From positions 27,442 to 91,441 of the forward strand of contig CAYUYM010000002.1 of the NCBI GenBank assembly GCA_964449305.1: 64,000 nucleotides of DNA. Direction: 5' to 3'. Every line of letters begins with the position of its first letter. Position 1 is the stretch's first letter. The notes under the pieces are model-generated. The model was not told the origin of the DNA, ran no database searches, and worked only from the letters and a program-made list of their open reading frames with translations. The DNA is from CAYUYM01 sp964449305 (GTDB lineage: Bacteria; Bacteroidota; Ignavibacteria; SZUA-365; CAYQST01). The translations under genes were made by a program, and so were the position numbers. Below, piece by piece: positions 35,113 through 44,217 of this stretch.

Positions 35113-35193
35113 GGATTCCTGCGGGCGTTGCAGTCGCTGGAACGTCGCGAGCCGGGGCCGGACGGGGCAGGGCCGGACGGGGCCAGACCTTAA
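35113..35193 (+). pseudogene. Diverged copy of the 3' end of the 33956-34912 gene
   Basis: In frame this reads GFLRALQSLERREPGPDG then AGPDGARP and TAA, against GFLRALKALERRGPDGARP in the gene at 33956-34912. An internal duplication of GPDGA explains the extra length. The following 53 nt, including the palindrome, are identical to those after the first gene. It is a fragment as assembled; either the body of a paralogue is missing from the assembly or this is a variant allele. Confidence 0.7.
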
Positions 35194-35224
35194 GGTCTTC
35201 TTAGACAGATCTTAGAAGACCTTA
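35172..35224. repeat. Second copy of a 53-bp repeat (first copy 34891-34943)
   Basis: The 53 nt here are identical to 34891-34943: gene tail, stop codon and palindromes. The copy stops exactly at the first N, as expected if the assembler could not pass the repeated palindrome. Confidence 0.9.
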
Positions 35225-35324
35225 NNNNNNNNNNNNNNNNNNNNNNNNNNNNNNNNNNNNNNNNNNNNNNNNNNNNNNNNNNNNNNNNNNNNNNNNNNNN
35301 NNNNNNNNNNNNNNNNNNNNNNNN
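35225..35324. other. Assembly gap (100 N)
   Basis: One hundred N, a standard scaffold spacer of unknown true length. It falls within the C-terminal coding part of the S8 protease on the minus strand, between two repeat pairs. Confidence 0.99.
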
Positions 35325-35401
35325 CAGCAGCCCCCTGCGGTGCCTGCATCCGTAAGATGTACGTCCCCGCTCGCAGCCCCCCCAAGCGCCGCGTCATCGC
35401 C
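35325..35401. repeat. Second copy of a 77-bp repeat (first copy 35014-35090)
   Basis: Seventy-six of 77 nt equal 35014-35090. Both encode the last part of a T9SS sorting domain on the minus strand. Since one copy begins exactly after the N gap, the two contigs probably overlap in reality or flank a tandem duplication. Confidence 0.9.
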
Positions 35402-38256
35402 TCACCGCCTGCCGCCCAGCCTTCTCCTGTGAAGCCCTCCACGACGCGACCCAGTATGTCCGTCAGCTCGAAACGCACCATCCCTGCCCCGCCTGCCGTG
35501 TACCCGATCGTCAGCGCTCCAGGGATGCCGGCAGCCATCGGGTTCGGCCACAGGCTCGTGATCGCCACGGCCCCCGGCGCCGGCGCTGCATCCACCCCAG
35601 TCGAAGAGTTCATCTGCGCCCATGCCTCCAACGCATGTGGCACGCTCTTCAACAGATCCGAGGCGTTCGATGACCCGAAGATGGCAAAGGCGATCACCAC
35701 CGAATCCCCGACCGCAAGCTCGTAGGGACCACTCCCCATCACTGTCGAAATGTCCGTGATCTTCGACAGCGGCTGCTTGATCCCGGAGGAGATGGAACGC
35801 CACTTCTCGTCCTTCGTGTAGCCATCGTAAATCCCGAACAGATCCGTGTCTGTGTCGGGATTGTTGATACCGAAATAATGAACCGGCTTCTCCCGCGTCA
35901 GCACCGTGCCGCCCGTCACCACCTTCACCTCGGACTTCGTGTCGTAGGCGTAGAAGGTCTGTGCGTCCGCGTCCCAGTACGCACGGTCGGACTGGGAGTT
36001 GTTGCCGATGTCCCAGTCGAAGAACAGGCCGGCGTGAAGGTCGGTGAGGTTGTCCCCACCCGTGTTCGTGATGGTGTAGCGCAGGATCACGAAATCCTCG
36101 CGCCCCGCCGTCGTGAACTCGTAGCTGTGCAGCGCCACAGTCACACCGAGCTGATTGAGTGCGAGATTGTCGTTGAAGGTTGTGAACCCCTCCTGCGCCG
36201 CCGTCGCGCCGGGGGTCTTCATCATGAACTGCGTGGTGCCGAGGAAATCCGAGGTCTGCATGTTGCCTGATTCGTCACGGGCCACATCCACCACGATGGG
36301 TGTGCCCCCCTCGAACCGCGCCCCGATGATCAGCGCCCCCTCGAACAGGACGTTGTGTTCACCACCCTTGTACAAAAAGCCCCTGCCGCGCGACCCCTGG
36401 AAATCGTCGAACCCGATGTTCCCATCGTTGGACAGCGTGAGCGTCACATTGTTCGCGTCATGATCACGATAGGTCGGTTGCTGATAGGTCAACACACCGC
36501 CGAAATCCTGGTACGATCCATCCACCACCGCGTAGTTCAGGTCGATCCTGTCGTTCGGCGCCTCGGCGTCCCGGATCCTGATCACGAAGGGCGTCGTGCT
36601 GTTGTCCGTCTCCTGACCCGATGCCAGGGCACCCGGATGCCAGCTCCCCTGCACCACGGTCACATTCGGATTGGTCGAGGAGAGTGTGAAATCCGCGTCC
36701 CCCGCGGCGTCAAGATGATTCTTCCATTTCATGATCACTTCGATCGTCTCCCCCCGATCGATGATCGCGTTTCCGTTGCCCGTCCTGTCGTCACGGAACG
36801 ACCAGTCGACGAGCTTGATCGCCGGCGAGGAGAAGGTCAACGCGCGCAGCGCATTGACGCGGCCGAATCCGATCTTGTGACGGTACCGCTCCTGCTGGAG
36901 GTCGTCCACGTTCTCCGCGGTCACACGCACCTTCTCCGCGATCTGCATCGGTGTGAAGGTCGGGAAATGCGCCGCAACCAGCGCCGCAACACCCGCGGCG
37001 CAGGGGGATGCCATCGATGTTCCCGTCCAGCCCGCGCTCTCGTAGGACACGGCCGATGTCGACACGGTGCTGAGGATCGATGTCCCGGGTGCGGAGACGT
37101 CCACCCAGCCGCCATACGTCGAGGTGTAGTTCACCCGGTCGTTGCCGTCGGTATTTGCCACGCAGAGCACATTGGGATACGCCCCTGGCGTTGTGAGCAG
37201 CTCGCGTCCGTCGTTGCCTGCAGCGGCAACCACAAGCGCCCCCTTCGAGATGGCGTAATCGATGCGATCGATCTCGTTCTGGACGAATCCCCCACCACCC
37301 CAGCTGCAGTTGATGATCCGCGCCCCGTTCTCCGCGGCGTAGACGATGCCGTCGTATCCTCGCAGCACCGAACGCCCCCCGTTGTCCGCTCCGCATTTCA
37401 CCGGCATGATCCGGCACTCGAAGGCGACGCCGGAGATGCCCTTCGCGTTGTTTCCCGCTGCCGCCGCGATGCCCGCCACATGCGTCCCATGCGGGTTGCC
37501 GGTGGCCGTGGGCAGGGGGTCGTTGTCGTAGTAGCTGCCACCATTGGTCTCCACATTCCCCACGAAGTCCACACCCACGATGTCGTCGATGAAGCCGTTG
37601 CCGTCGTCGTCGCTGCCGTTGATGTCTGCAATGGTGTACTTCCCGTCATGGTTCACATCCTCACCGGGGTTGATGTGGATGTTGTCCTTCAGGTCTTCAT
37701 GCGTCCACATCACGCCCGTATCAACGATGGCGATCACAACCGTACGGTCCCCCTTCGTCAGGTCCCACGCCTCCTTGGCCTGGATGCGGTCCACCGCATA
37801 CTGCTGCGCCAGCAGGGGATCGTTTGGCACATAGGTCACGTGGTGCACAAGCTCGGGCTCGGCATACTCAACATCCTCGTGCGAGGCGAACTCCCGGGCC
37901 ACGGTCAGGGGGTCCACATCCACTGTGTAGGTGAGGCGGTACATCCGCTCGATGCCGATGTCGCCGCCACCGGGTGCCACGGCACGCGAACGGCCAGGGT
38001 ACATTTGCTGGACCGTGCCCACGCCATACTTCATCATCGTGGGATTGAGCGTCGGCAGTGCCAACGACGACTTGGACAGCCGCGGTCCGACGGCGGACCG
38101 GAACTTGACGATGATGGTGTGGGGCACACAGGGGATGTCGGCGGGGAGGAGATCGAGCCAGTGCCTGGGATCGCCAGTGCGTGCGGGAGCGGATCCAATG
38201 CCGGCCGTTGCGGTGAAGAGGGAAAGCAGAAGAGCGGGGAGAAGGAAACGGTTCAT
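35325..38256 (-). CDS. Secreted subtilisin-like (S8) serine protease with T9SS sorting domain, 3' end in gap
   Basis: About 977 residues are visible; the end is cut by the N gap. Signal peptide (MNRFLLPALLLSLFTATAG), an inhibitor-like propeptide (about 45-165), and the S8 domain (about 175-480) with Asp in AIVDTGVMWTHED, His in NPHGTHVAGIAAA and Ser in WTGTSMASPCAAGVAAL. Acidic calcium-site-like stretches (NPGEDVNHDGKYTIADINGS, DDDGNGFIDD) are inserted. Beta-sandwich regions follow. The C-terminus has the type A sorting pattern (SLWPNPMA, FELTDILGR, LRAGTYILRM). Exported through Sec, then T9SS. The probable ending QGAAVAKLVVR is at 34991-35026. Confidence 0.9.
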
Positions 38257-38419
38257 TGGGTGGAGGCGGAATGAATGATGAGATCGATGGTGGTTGTCTG
38301 ATAACAAGGAAGCGGTCAATAGGAACACCTCCGTGATGGTGGAACACTCACGGAGGGTGGATCGGTTCACCAGTACGAGAGACAATGTGCGGGCGATCCT
38401 GGTTGTATGTGATGGACTG

Positions 38420-39442
38420 TCAGGCGGATGGGTGGTGTTGACTCCCCTGGGAGCGACGGATCTCTCCGGCGGGAAACGCTCCGTCGCCAGCCAGCGCGTT
38501 CAGCACCTCGTCGGCGTGCTCCCGGTGGACGATGACAAGCAGCCCGACACCAAGGTTGAGCGTGCGACGCATGTCGTCCTCCGGCACGTCGCCGAGCCGC
38601 TGGATGAGTGTGAAGATCACCGGCCGTTCCCAGGCGCTCCAGTCCATGTGCAGTGCGAGCGTGTCCGGCAGCACACGGCGCGTGTTGCCGACGATGCCTC
38701 CCCCGGTGATGTGGGACAGCGCTGCGATCCATCCCTGCTCGAGCAGGGGCATGACGGGATGCAGATAGCTGCGGTGGATGGCCAGCAGGGCCTCGCCCAG
38801 CGTCGTCCCCAGCTCGGCGATGGTGGCATCCAGCGCGAAGTGCTTGAGCAGAACGGCACGGGCGAGCGAGTAGCCGTTCGTGTGCAGGCCGGTGGATGGC
38901 AGCGCGATCACCACATCCCCCTCGCGCACGTTCTCCTTCGACAGGATGCGGCTCTTCTCCACCACGCCGACAATGGTGCCGGCCAGGTCGTATTCGTCGG
39001 GGGCGTACATGCCCGGCATCTCCGCGGTCTCTCCGCCGATCAGCGCACAGCCGTTCTCTCCGCAGGCCTTCGCCAGCCCCGAGATGACCTTCTCCGCCGT
39101 GTCGGGCGAGAGCCTCCCTGTGGCGAAATAGTCGAGGAAGAACAGGGGCCGGGCGCCGGTCGTGAGGATGTCGTTCGTGCAGTGGTTCACCAGATCCTGC
39201 CCGATCGTGTCGTGAATGCCCATGGACGAGGCGATCATGAGCTTCGTGCCCACGCCGTCGATGCTGGACACCAGCACAGGTTCTGCGTGATCGGTGAAAC
39301 GGCCGTCGAACAGCGCGCCGAATCCGCCGATGCCGGTCAGCACCGATGGGGAAAAGGTTGATCTGACGATGCCGGCGATGCGTCGGACGGTCTCGTCTCC
39401 GGCTTCGATGTCCACTCCTGCGGATTTGTAGGTCGTGCTCAC
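38420..39442 (-). CDS. purM: Phosphoribosylformylglycinamidine cyclo-ligase (AIR synthetase)
   Basis: A 340-residue PurM, usual length. It starts at GTG (STTYKSAGVDIEAGDE), has GIGGFGALFDG, SSIDGVGTKLMIA, LIGGETAEMPGMY (ATP/metal), LPSTGLHTNGYSLAR and HITGGGIVGNTRRVL. It closes FGAM to AIR with ATP in purine synthesis. The last 20 residues are a non-conserved Ser/His-rich tail. It lies between nth and the S8 protease, all on the minus strand but with wide gaps. Confidence 0.95.
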   Translation of the reverse strand: MSTTYKSAGVDIEAGDETVRRIAGIVRSTFSPSVLTGIGGFGALFDGRFTDHAEPVLVSSIDGVGTKLMIASSMGIHDTIGQDLVNHCTNDILTTGARPLFFLDYFATGRLSPDTAEKVISGLAKACGENGCALIGGETAEMPGMYAPDEYDLAGTIVGVVEKSRILSKENVREGDVVIALPSTGLHTNGYSLARAVLLKHFALDATIAELGTTLGEALLAIHRSYLHPVMPLLEQGWIAALSHITGGGIVGNTRRVLPDTLALHMDWSAWERPVIFTLIQRLGDVPEDDMRRTLNLGVGLLVIVHREHADEVLNALAGDGAFPAGEIRRSQGSQHHPSA

Positions 39443-39474
39443 GATCGATGATTCTCAGCTGTGATGGGGATGGG

Positions 39475-40167
39475 TCAGGCCGACGCCTGCACGGCGCGGG
39501 ATGGGCACAGATGCGCGATGGCGCATCCGGCACACCGGGGTCTGCGGGCGACGCAGACGCGGCGTCCGTGAAAGATAAGAAGATCGGACGCCTCAGTCCA
39601 TTGCTTCCGCGGGATGATGGCGCACAGGTCGGCCTCGATCTTCACCGGATCCTCGTTCTGCGAGAGGCCCAGGAGGCGTGCGATGCGCCCGACGTGCGTG
39701 TCCACCGGCAGGCCCGGCAACCCGAAGGCGTGACCAAGCACCACGTTTGCGGTCTTGCGCCCCACTCCGGGCAGGGCCGTGAGCTCCTCCATCGTGGACG
39801 GGGGGACTCCGCCGTGGCGCTCCGCCAGCGCCTGGGCGCAGGCCTTGACGTTCCGCGCCTTGTTCTTGAAGAACCCGGTGCTGTGGATCAGCTCCTCGAT
39901 CTCGGGCAGGGGGGCCGTGGCCAGAGCCTGCGCGCTGGGAAAGCGTGCAAAAAGTCCGGGCGTCACGCGGTTCACCTGTTCATCCGTGCATTGCGCGGAG
40001 AGGATGGTGGCGATGAGAAGCTGAAGAGGATCCTCGTGAAGAAGCGCGCAGGTGGCATCCGGATGCTCCCGCCGAAGGATGCGCAGAATGGCGGAGGCCC
40101 GGCGCCTGGTGCTGGTCGGCGACGTCTCGGTCGGAGGTGGGGGATCGGGGGATTTCGCGGGCTTCAT
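39475..40167 (-). CDS. nth: Endonuclease III (Nth)
   Basis: A 230-residue DNA glycosylase/AP lyase. The helix-hairpin-helix LPGVGRKTANVVL carries the catalytic Lys, VDTHVGRIARLLGL carries the catalytic Asp, and the C-terminal [4Fe-4S] loop is C-x6-C-x2-C-x5-C (CVARRPRCAGCAIAHLC). LIATILSAQCTDEQVN is the family N-terminus. The start at MKPAKSPDP gives a 15-residue Pro/Thr-rich leader. It excises oxidised pyrimidines. It ends 32 nt before the purM start and may be co-transcribed with purM. Confidence 0.95.
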   Translation of the reverse strand: MKPAKSPDPPPPTETSPTSTRRRASAILRILRREHPDATCALLHEDPLQLLIATILSAQCTDEQVNRVTPGLFARFPSAQALATAPLPEIEELIHSTGFFKNKARNVKACAQALAERHGGVPPSTMEELTALPGVGRKTANVVLGHAFGLPGLPVDTHVGRIARLLGLSQNEDPVKIEADLCAIIPRKQWTEASDLLIFHGRRVCVARRPRCAGCAIAHLCPSRAVQASA

Positions 40168-40202
40168 TTCGATATTGTAATGTGGAATAATTCCGGGGAA
40201 CC

Positions 40203-40231
40203 TTGATTCACAAGCGAAAACTGTGCATAAT
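40203..40231 (+). promoter_or_regulatory. Sigma70-like promoter of the outer-membrane protein gene
   Basis: TTGATT (40203-40208), a 17-nt spacer and CATAAT (40226-40231), in a conspicuously AT-rich 90-nt block between the divergent nth gene and the beta-barrel gene starting at 40265. The spacing is ideal, but in Bacteroidota-type organisms the main sigma factor often uses other boxes, so this is moderate evidence. Confidence 0.5.
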
Positions 40232-40264
40232 ATAAAGACAATACACCACTGTATCGGGCTCGTT

Positions 40265-40948
40265 ATGAAAAAAGTGATGTCCTCCATCCCCCATGCCATC
40301 ATCGCGCTTCTCCTTCTCGTATCGCAGTGCTCCTGGGCGCAGTTGACCAGTGGATCATCGAAGTATATGGCCAAAGCCCCGTCCATGAAATTCACGGCAT
40401 TCGCGGGGCTCGATCTCGCAGGCAACGATCTTACCAAGGCCTCCTCCCTCGCCAAACCGCGCTTCATGGGCGGTGTCAACATCGGTCTCCTCATCCGTCG
40501 CAACATCCTTGTCGGCCTCGACTATGCCGGTGGATCCATGAAATCGAGCAGGGACGAGATGACCGGTTCCAACACCTTCCACAGCGCTCTCGCGCGCGTC
40601 GAAGGCCGGCTGCCCCTGCCACGCTCCCGTTTCGTTCTCTATGGCTTCCTGCGTGCCGGTGCCATCTTCTTCAAACCGGAACTCCAGGCACCTGCCATGC
40701 CCACCGGGCAGATGGCCTCCACGGAGCTGTCCACGCTCACCGGGTCGAATGAAACGGCCTTTGCGTATGGCTTCGGCCTCGGTTCCGAGGTGATGATCTC
40801 CCGGCGCGTCTCCTTCCAGATTGAGACGGGACTGACCACCACCACGTCCGACAAGCTGGAAAACCTCGAGGTTGGGACAAAGAAGGATGGCTGGACCTAC
40901 CTCAACGTCGGATTCTCCTGGTATCTCCCCTTCCGCGGCGCACGCTGA
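40265..40948 (+). CDS. Small outer-membrane beta-barrel-like protein
   Basis: A 227-residue protein with a signal peptide (HAIIALLLLVSQCSWAQ). The mature part shows alternating strands with turn residues typical of 8-stranded barrels: MKFTAFAGLDLAGND, FMGGVNIGLLIRRNILVGLDY, ARVEGRLPLPRSRFVLYGFLRAG, AFAYGFGLGSEVMI, RRVSFQIETGL, WTYLNVGFSWYLPF. It ends near an aromatic (WYLPFRGAR). Function unknown; OmpX/OmpA-barrel-like in size. Confidence 0.8.
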   Translation: MKKVMSSIPHAIIALLLLVSQCSWAQLTSGSSKYMAKAPSMKFTAFAGLDLAGNDLTKASSLAKPRFMGGVNIGLLIRRNILVGLDYAGGSMKSSRDEMTGSNTFHSALARVEGRLPLPRSRFVLYGFLRAGAIFFKPELQAPAMPTGQMASTELSTLTGSNETAFAYGFGLGSEVMISRRVSFQIETGLTTTTSDKLENLEVGTKKDGWTYLNVGFSWYLPFRGAR

Positions 40949-41005
40949 CATTTCCCACACACCTTCTATCGGCATGACGTCTCCGCCCAGCACTGAGGCG
41001 GGCGC

Positions 41006-42316
41006 ATGAATGGTCTGCCCATGTCCGACTTCTTCTCCTACGAGATCGCCCAGAAACGCTTCGACCGCATCGCCGACATCCTCCACCTCCGGCAGGCCGA
41101 ACGCCTCATCCTCCGCTCTCCGATCCGGGAGTTCCATTTCAACATCTTCGTCCGCATGGACGACGGCACGACCCGCGTATTCCGCGCCTACCGCGTGCAA
41201 CACAACGATGCGCGCGGCCCGTCCAAGGGCGGCCTGCGCTTCTCGGGGCGCGACACCATCGACTCCATCCGCGCCCAGGCCATGTGGATGACGTGGAAAT
41301 GCGCCGTCGCCGACCTGCCTCTCGGCGGCGCCAAGGGGTCGGTGATTGTGGATCCCGCCACCCTGTCGAGCGGGGAAAAGGAACGCCTCTGCCGCGGCTA
41401 TGTCCGGCAGATGTACTGGAACATCGGCCCCCGTGTCGACATCCCCGCCCCCGACATCGGAACCAATCCCCAGATGATGGGCTGGATGATGGATGAGTAT
41501 TCACGCCTCGCCGGCGAGTACTCCCCGGCCGTGTTCTCGGGCAAACCCATCGGCAGCGGCGGGATCGAGGCGCGCGTCCCCGCCCGTGGCTTCGGCGTGA
41601 TGACCGCCGTCCGTGAAGCCCTCTCACGCATGAACATCCGGCCGGCCGATGCCCGCGTCGCCATCCATGGCTTCGGCGAGGTCGCCCGCCACGCCGCCCT
41701 GCACCTCGCCGCCCTCGGCTGCCCCGTGGTCGCCATCGCGAACTGGGACCATGTCGACAAGCGCTTCGTCACCTTCACCAAGGCGGACGGAATCGATGCG
41801 GCCTTCCTCATGTCCATCGCCGACCCGTTCGGCACCATCGACAAGGTTCGGGCCTTGGAGACCGGCCATGTCATCGGGGACGCCGATGCCTGGCTGTCGT
41901 CCGAGGCCGAGGTGCTCATCCCCACCGTCAAACCCCTCTCCACCTTCGATGCACTCGTCACCGCCGTGTCGCCCAGCGTCCGTCTCGTGGCCGAGGCGCT
42001 CAACAGCCAGCAGAACCCCATCACCGATGCCTTCCTGGCCGATCGGACCATCCACCTCGTACCCGATCTGCTTACCCTGGCCGGTGGCGTCACCTGCACC
42101 TATCTCGAATCGGTCCAGAACGACCTCAACTATTACTGGCGGCAGGAGGATGTCCACGCCGCCCTCGACCACAAGCTGACGCATGCCTTCGCGGATGTGG
42201 CAGCACTCGCGGACTCCCGCGGATGTTCCATGCGCGATGCGGCGTCCATCAGCGCAGTCTCCCGTGTGGTGGAGGCCCTGACACTGCGCGGCTGGGTGGA
42301 ACCGGGTCTCGCCTGA
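41006..42316 (+). CDS. Glu/Leu/Phe/Val dehydrogenase, probably glutamate dehydrogenase
   Basis: A 436-residue hexameric-type dehydrogenase. The N-terminal domain has RVQHNDARGPSKGGLRF, MTWKCAVADLPLGGAKG (substrate Lys residues) and DIPAPDIGTNPQMMGWMMDEY with the catalytic Asp. The Rossmann domain has VAIHGFGEVARHAA and ends with LTLAGGVTCTYLESVQN. Length and motifs favour glutamate over leucine dehydrogenase. GAGG stands 9 nt before the first ATG. It links ammonia assimilation or glutamate catabolism to NAD(P)H. A terminator follows. Confidence 0.92.
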   Translation: MNGLPMSDFFSYEIAQKRFDRIADILHLRQAERLILRSPIREFHFNIFVRMDDGTTRVFRAYRVQHNDARGPSKGGLRFSGRDTIDSIRAQAMWMTWKCAVADLPLGGAKGSVIVDPATLSSGEKERLCRGYVRQMYWNIGPRVDIPAPDIGTNPQMMGWMMDEYSRLAGEYSPAVFSGKPIGSGGIEARVPARGFGVMTAVREALSRMNIRPADARVAIHGFGEVARHAALHLAALGCPVVAIANWDHVDKRFVTFTKADGIDAAFLMSIADPFGTIDKVRALETGHVIGDADAWLSSEAEVLIPTVKPLSTFDALVTAVSPSVRLVAEALNSQQNPITDAFLADRTIHLVPDLLTLAGGVTCTYLESVQNDLNYYWRQEDVHAALDHKLTHAFADVAALADSRGCSMRDAASISAVSRVVEALTLRGWVEPGLA

Positions 42317-42338
42317 TTCCATGCCTCTTCTGAAACAC

Positions 42339-42372
42339 AAAACCCGAAGAAACACAAGGTTCCTTCGGGTTT
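42339..42372. terminator. Bidirectional hairpin terminator
   Basis: A 10-bp stem AAACCCGAAG / CTTCGGGTTT with a 13-nt loop lies between the dehydrogenase stop and the convergent HEAT-like gene. On the plus strand only short T-runs follow; on the minus strand a T-rich stretch (the complement of 42333-42342) follows, so it serves the minus-strand gene at least as well. Confidence 0.7.
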
Positions 42373-42395
42373 CGCGTGTGCGAGGCGCGAGAAAT

Positions 42396-42848
42396 CTACG
42401 GTCTGATCGGTGTGCGCTCCAGGTCCCATGCACGGCTGATGTGCTTCAGCTGGCGGGCGGCCCATTCCGACGAATCATACAGCGCGCGGCGCTCCACGGC
42501 GTACCTGCCAAGATGCGTGTCCAACTCATGCAACGCCGCTCCCGCCATGACGCGCAACTCCGGCGATGATTCGTCACGCAGGCAGCTTAAAAGGGGGATG
42601 ATCGTGTAATCGAGATCCGCAGCGGGACAACATCGCTTCAATTCGAGCACAAGTTGTATGGCGCCGACCCGAAGGTCGAGATTGTTGCTCCCGAATAGAT
42701 TCAGGAGATTCTGCTCGATCCGGTCCATGTTCAACGACATGGCCGGAGCAGCCGCTGGCTCGACAACCGGCGGGGATGTGGGGGTGGCGGAAGCTGTCGC
42801 GGCCAGAAGTCCGGCAGCCAGCGTGACGATGACCAATGCCTTTTTCAT
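42396..42848 (-). CDS. Small exported HEAT-repeat-like protein
   Basis: A 150-residue protein with a signal peptide (MKKALVIVTLAAGLLAATASA). After a Pro/Ala linker the body is helical, with HEAT-like hairpins: DLRVGAIQLVLELKRC, YTIIPLLSCLRDESSPELRVMAGAALHEL, RRALYDSSEWAARQLKHI. Similar small secreted helical-repeat proteins are common in Bacteroidota and have no known role. The ATG at 42848 follows a GGAGCG site. Confidence 0.75.
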   Translation of the reverse strand: MKKALVIVTLAAGLLAATASATPTSPPVVEPAAAPAMSLNMDRIEQNLLNLFGSNNLDLRVGAIQLVLELKRCCPAADLDYTIIPLLSCLRDESSPELRVMAGAALHELDTHLGRYAVERRALYDSSEWAARQLKHISRAWDLERTPIRP

Positions 42849-43062
42849 GATGGACGCTCCTTTCTGTATCGATGATGAATGTCGTTTTCGTGTCTGCAAC
42901 AGCCCGGCATACGCCGCATCACCCCACAGGTTTCAGGGAAAAATCCGTGACCCATGTGCCGGTCTCCACCATGGCGGCGACAGGGTGGGGGAGAGACACG
43001 CTGGGGCGATTTGTCAGACGCGTCACGAAAGCGTATTTTTCCGGACGATTGGAGACCCATTA

Positions 43063-43524
43063 TTGCCAAAGCCACAGTTCCCAGCACCCGATTTCCATCT
43101 CCCTGATCATATGGGTCAGGAGGTGCGGCTTTCCGATTTTCGCGGACGCGTCGTCGTGCTTGTCTTCTACCCGAAGGACAATTCCGCCGTGTGTTCCATG
43201 CAGTTGCGGGAATATGCCACCAGCCATGGGGAGTTTCTGACGCGTGACGCCGCCCTGCTCGCCATCTCGCGCGACAATGCTGAGGCGCACACCCGCTTCA
43301 TCGATGACTGCGGTCTGCCCTTTCCCCTGCTGGTCGATGCCGATGGCAGTGTGTGCCGGCAGTACGGCGCCTTGGGCCTGTTTGGCATGCCGAAACGTGC
43401 CGTCGTCATCATCGGACGGGATGGCATCATTCTCTTCACCCACGTGACGCTGCCCGTGAACTGGCTTCGCGTCCGTCGCATCCTGGAGGAGATCGATCGC
43501 CATGATCGACGCGATCATCTTTGA
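43063..43524 (+). CDS. Peroxiredoxin (Bcp/AhpC-TSA type)
   Basis: A 153-residue thioredoxin-fold peroxidase. FPAPDFHLPDHMGQEVRLSDF opens the fold and the peroxidatic Cys is in FYPKDNSAVCSMQLREY (about residue 47). The resolving Cys usual in Bcp (five residues on) is absent, suggesting 1-Cys chemistry; a further Cys at GLPF..VCRQYG could serve. No ATG fits; a TTG at 43063 with GGAG at 8 nt gives the proper N-terminus. It overlaps the next gene by 23 nt. Confidence 0.87.
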   Translation: MPKPQFPAPDFHLPDHMGQEVRLSDFRGRVVVLVFYPKDNSAVCSMQLREYATSHGEFLTRDAALLAISRDNAEAHTRFIDDCGLPFPLLVDADGSVCRQYGALGLFGMPKRAVVIIGRDGIILFTHVTLPVNWLRVRRILEEIDRHDRRDHL

Positions 43525-44170
43525 CCTGGGCAACGTCCTGCTCGATTTCGATCCGGCACGCATCACCCACAACCTGCGTGCCTGGATCCCGGATGCGCAG
43601 GAGGCCCCCTGGCGCGACGACAGCGACTTCATGGCCGCCGTGCATGCCTTCGAGCGCGGGGCGATGACATCGGAGGAATTCCATATCCGCTTCTGCGACA
43701 TCTTCGGCCTCGTCGGCCGCGTGCCTTTCGATGTGTTCACGCAGTGCTGGTCACGCATCTTCACACCCAACGAGGAGATGATCGCCCTGCTGGAACCGCT
43801 CGCCCGGCAGGTGCGGCTGGTGCTGCTGTCCAACACCAACGCGCTGCACATCGCCCAGGCGGAGCGCGCGTACCCGGAGGTGTTCCGGCACATCCACACC
43901 CGTGTGTATTCCCACATCGCCGGCTGTGCCAAGCCCGAGGCCGCCATCTACGCCGCCGCCATCGATGCCTGTGGCACCACGCCGGATCGCATCCTCTATG
44001 TCGATGACATTCCCGGGTTCACGGCGGCAGGGCGGGCCCTCGGTCTGCTCGTGCACACCTTCCGCTCGGCAGCAGAGTTCCGGAACATGCTGTCGGCCCT
44101 GGACATACAACTTCCATCCACCACCCCGCCGCTGCCGGTGCATCCCGGCGGGCTGGTCACCACCAATTGA
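43502..44170 (+). CDS. HAD-superfamily hydrolase (YihX/epoxide-hydrolase-N-terminal type)
   Basis: A 222-residue HAD-IA protein. Motif I is IIFDLGNVLLDFD: nucleophile Asp, with Gly two residues on, as in YihX-type sugar phosphatases. Motif II is VLLSNTNALH, the Lys is in AGCAKPEAAIY and motif IV is RILYVDDIPGFTAAGRALG. It probably removes phosphate from a small sugar phosphate. It is coupled to the peroxiredoxin by overlap. Confidence 0.87.
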   Translation: MIDAIIFDLGNVLLDFDPARITHNLRAWIPDAQEAPWRDDSDFMAAVHAFERGAMTSEEFHIRFCDIFGLVGRVPFDVFTQCWSRIFTPNEEMIALLEPLARQVRLVLLSNTNALHIAQAERAYPEVFRHIHTRVYSHIAGCAKPEAAIYAAAIDACGTTPDRILYVDDIPGFTAAGRALGLLVHTFRSAAEFRNMLSALDIQLPSTTPPLPVHPGGLVTTN

Positions 44171-44217
44171 ATAACCACGTGCAACATATCCTGTTCACCA
44201 AGAGTTTTGGAGTACAC

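Noticed and set aside
34991..35224. A mobile element causing the duplication next to the gap
   Set aside because: There is no transposase, terminal inverted repeat pair or target-site duplication; the repeats are gene ends and a palindrome.
40203..40231. A preQ1 or other riboswitch in AT-rich intergenic segments
   Set aside because: No conserved aptamer pattern could be found here or upstream of the que genes.
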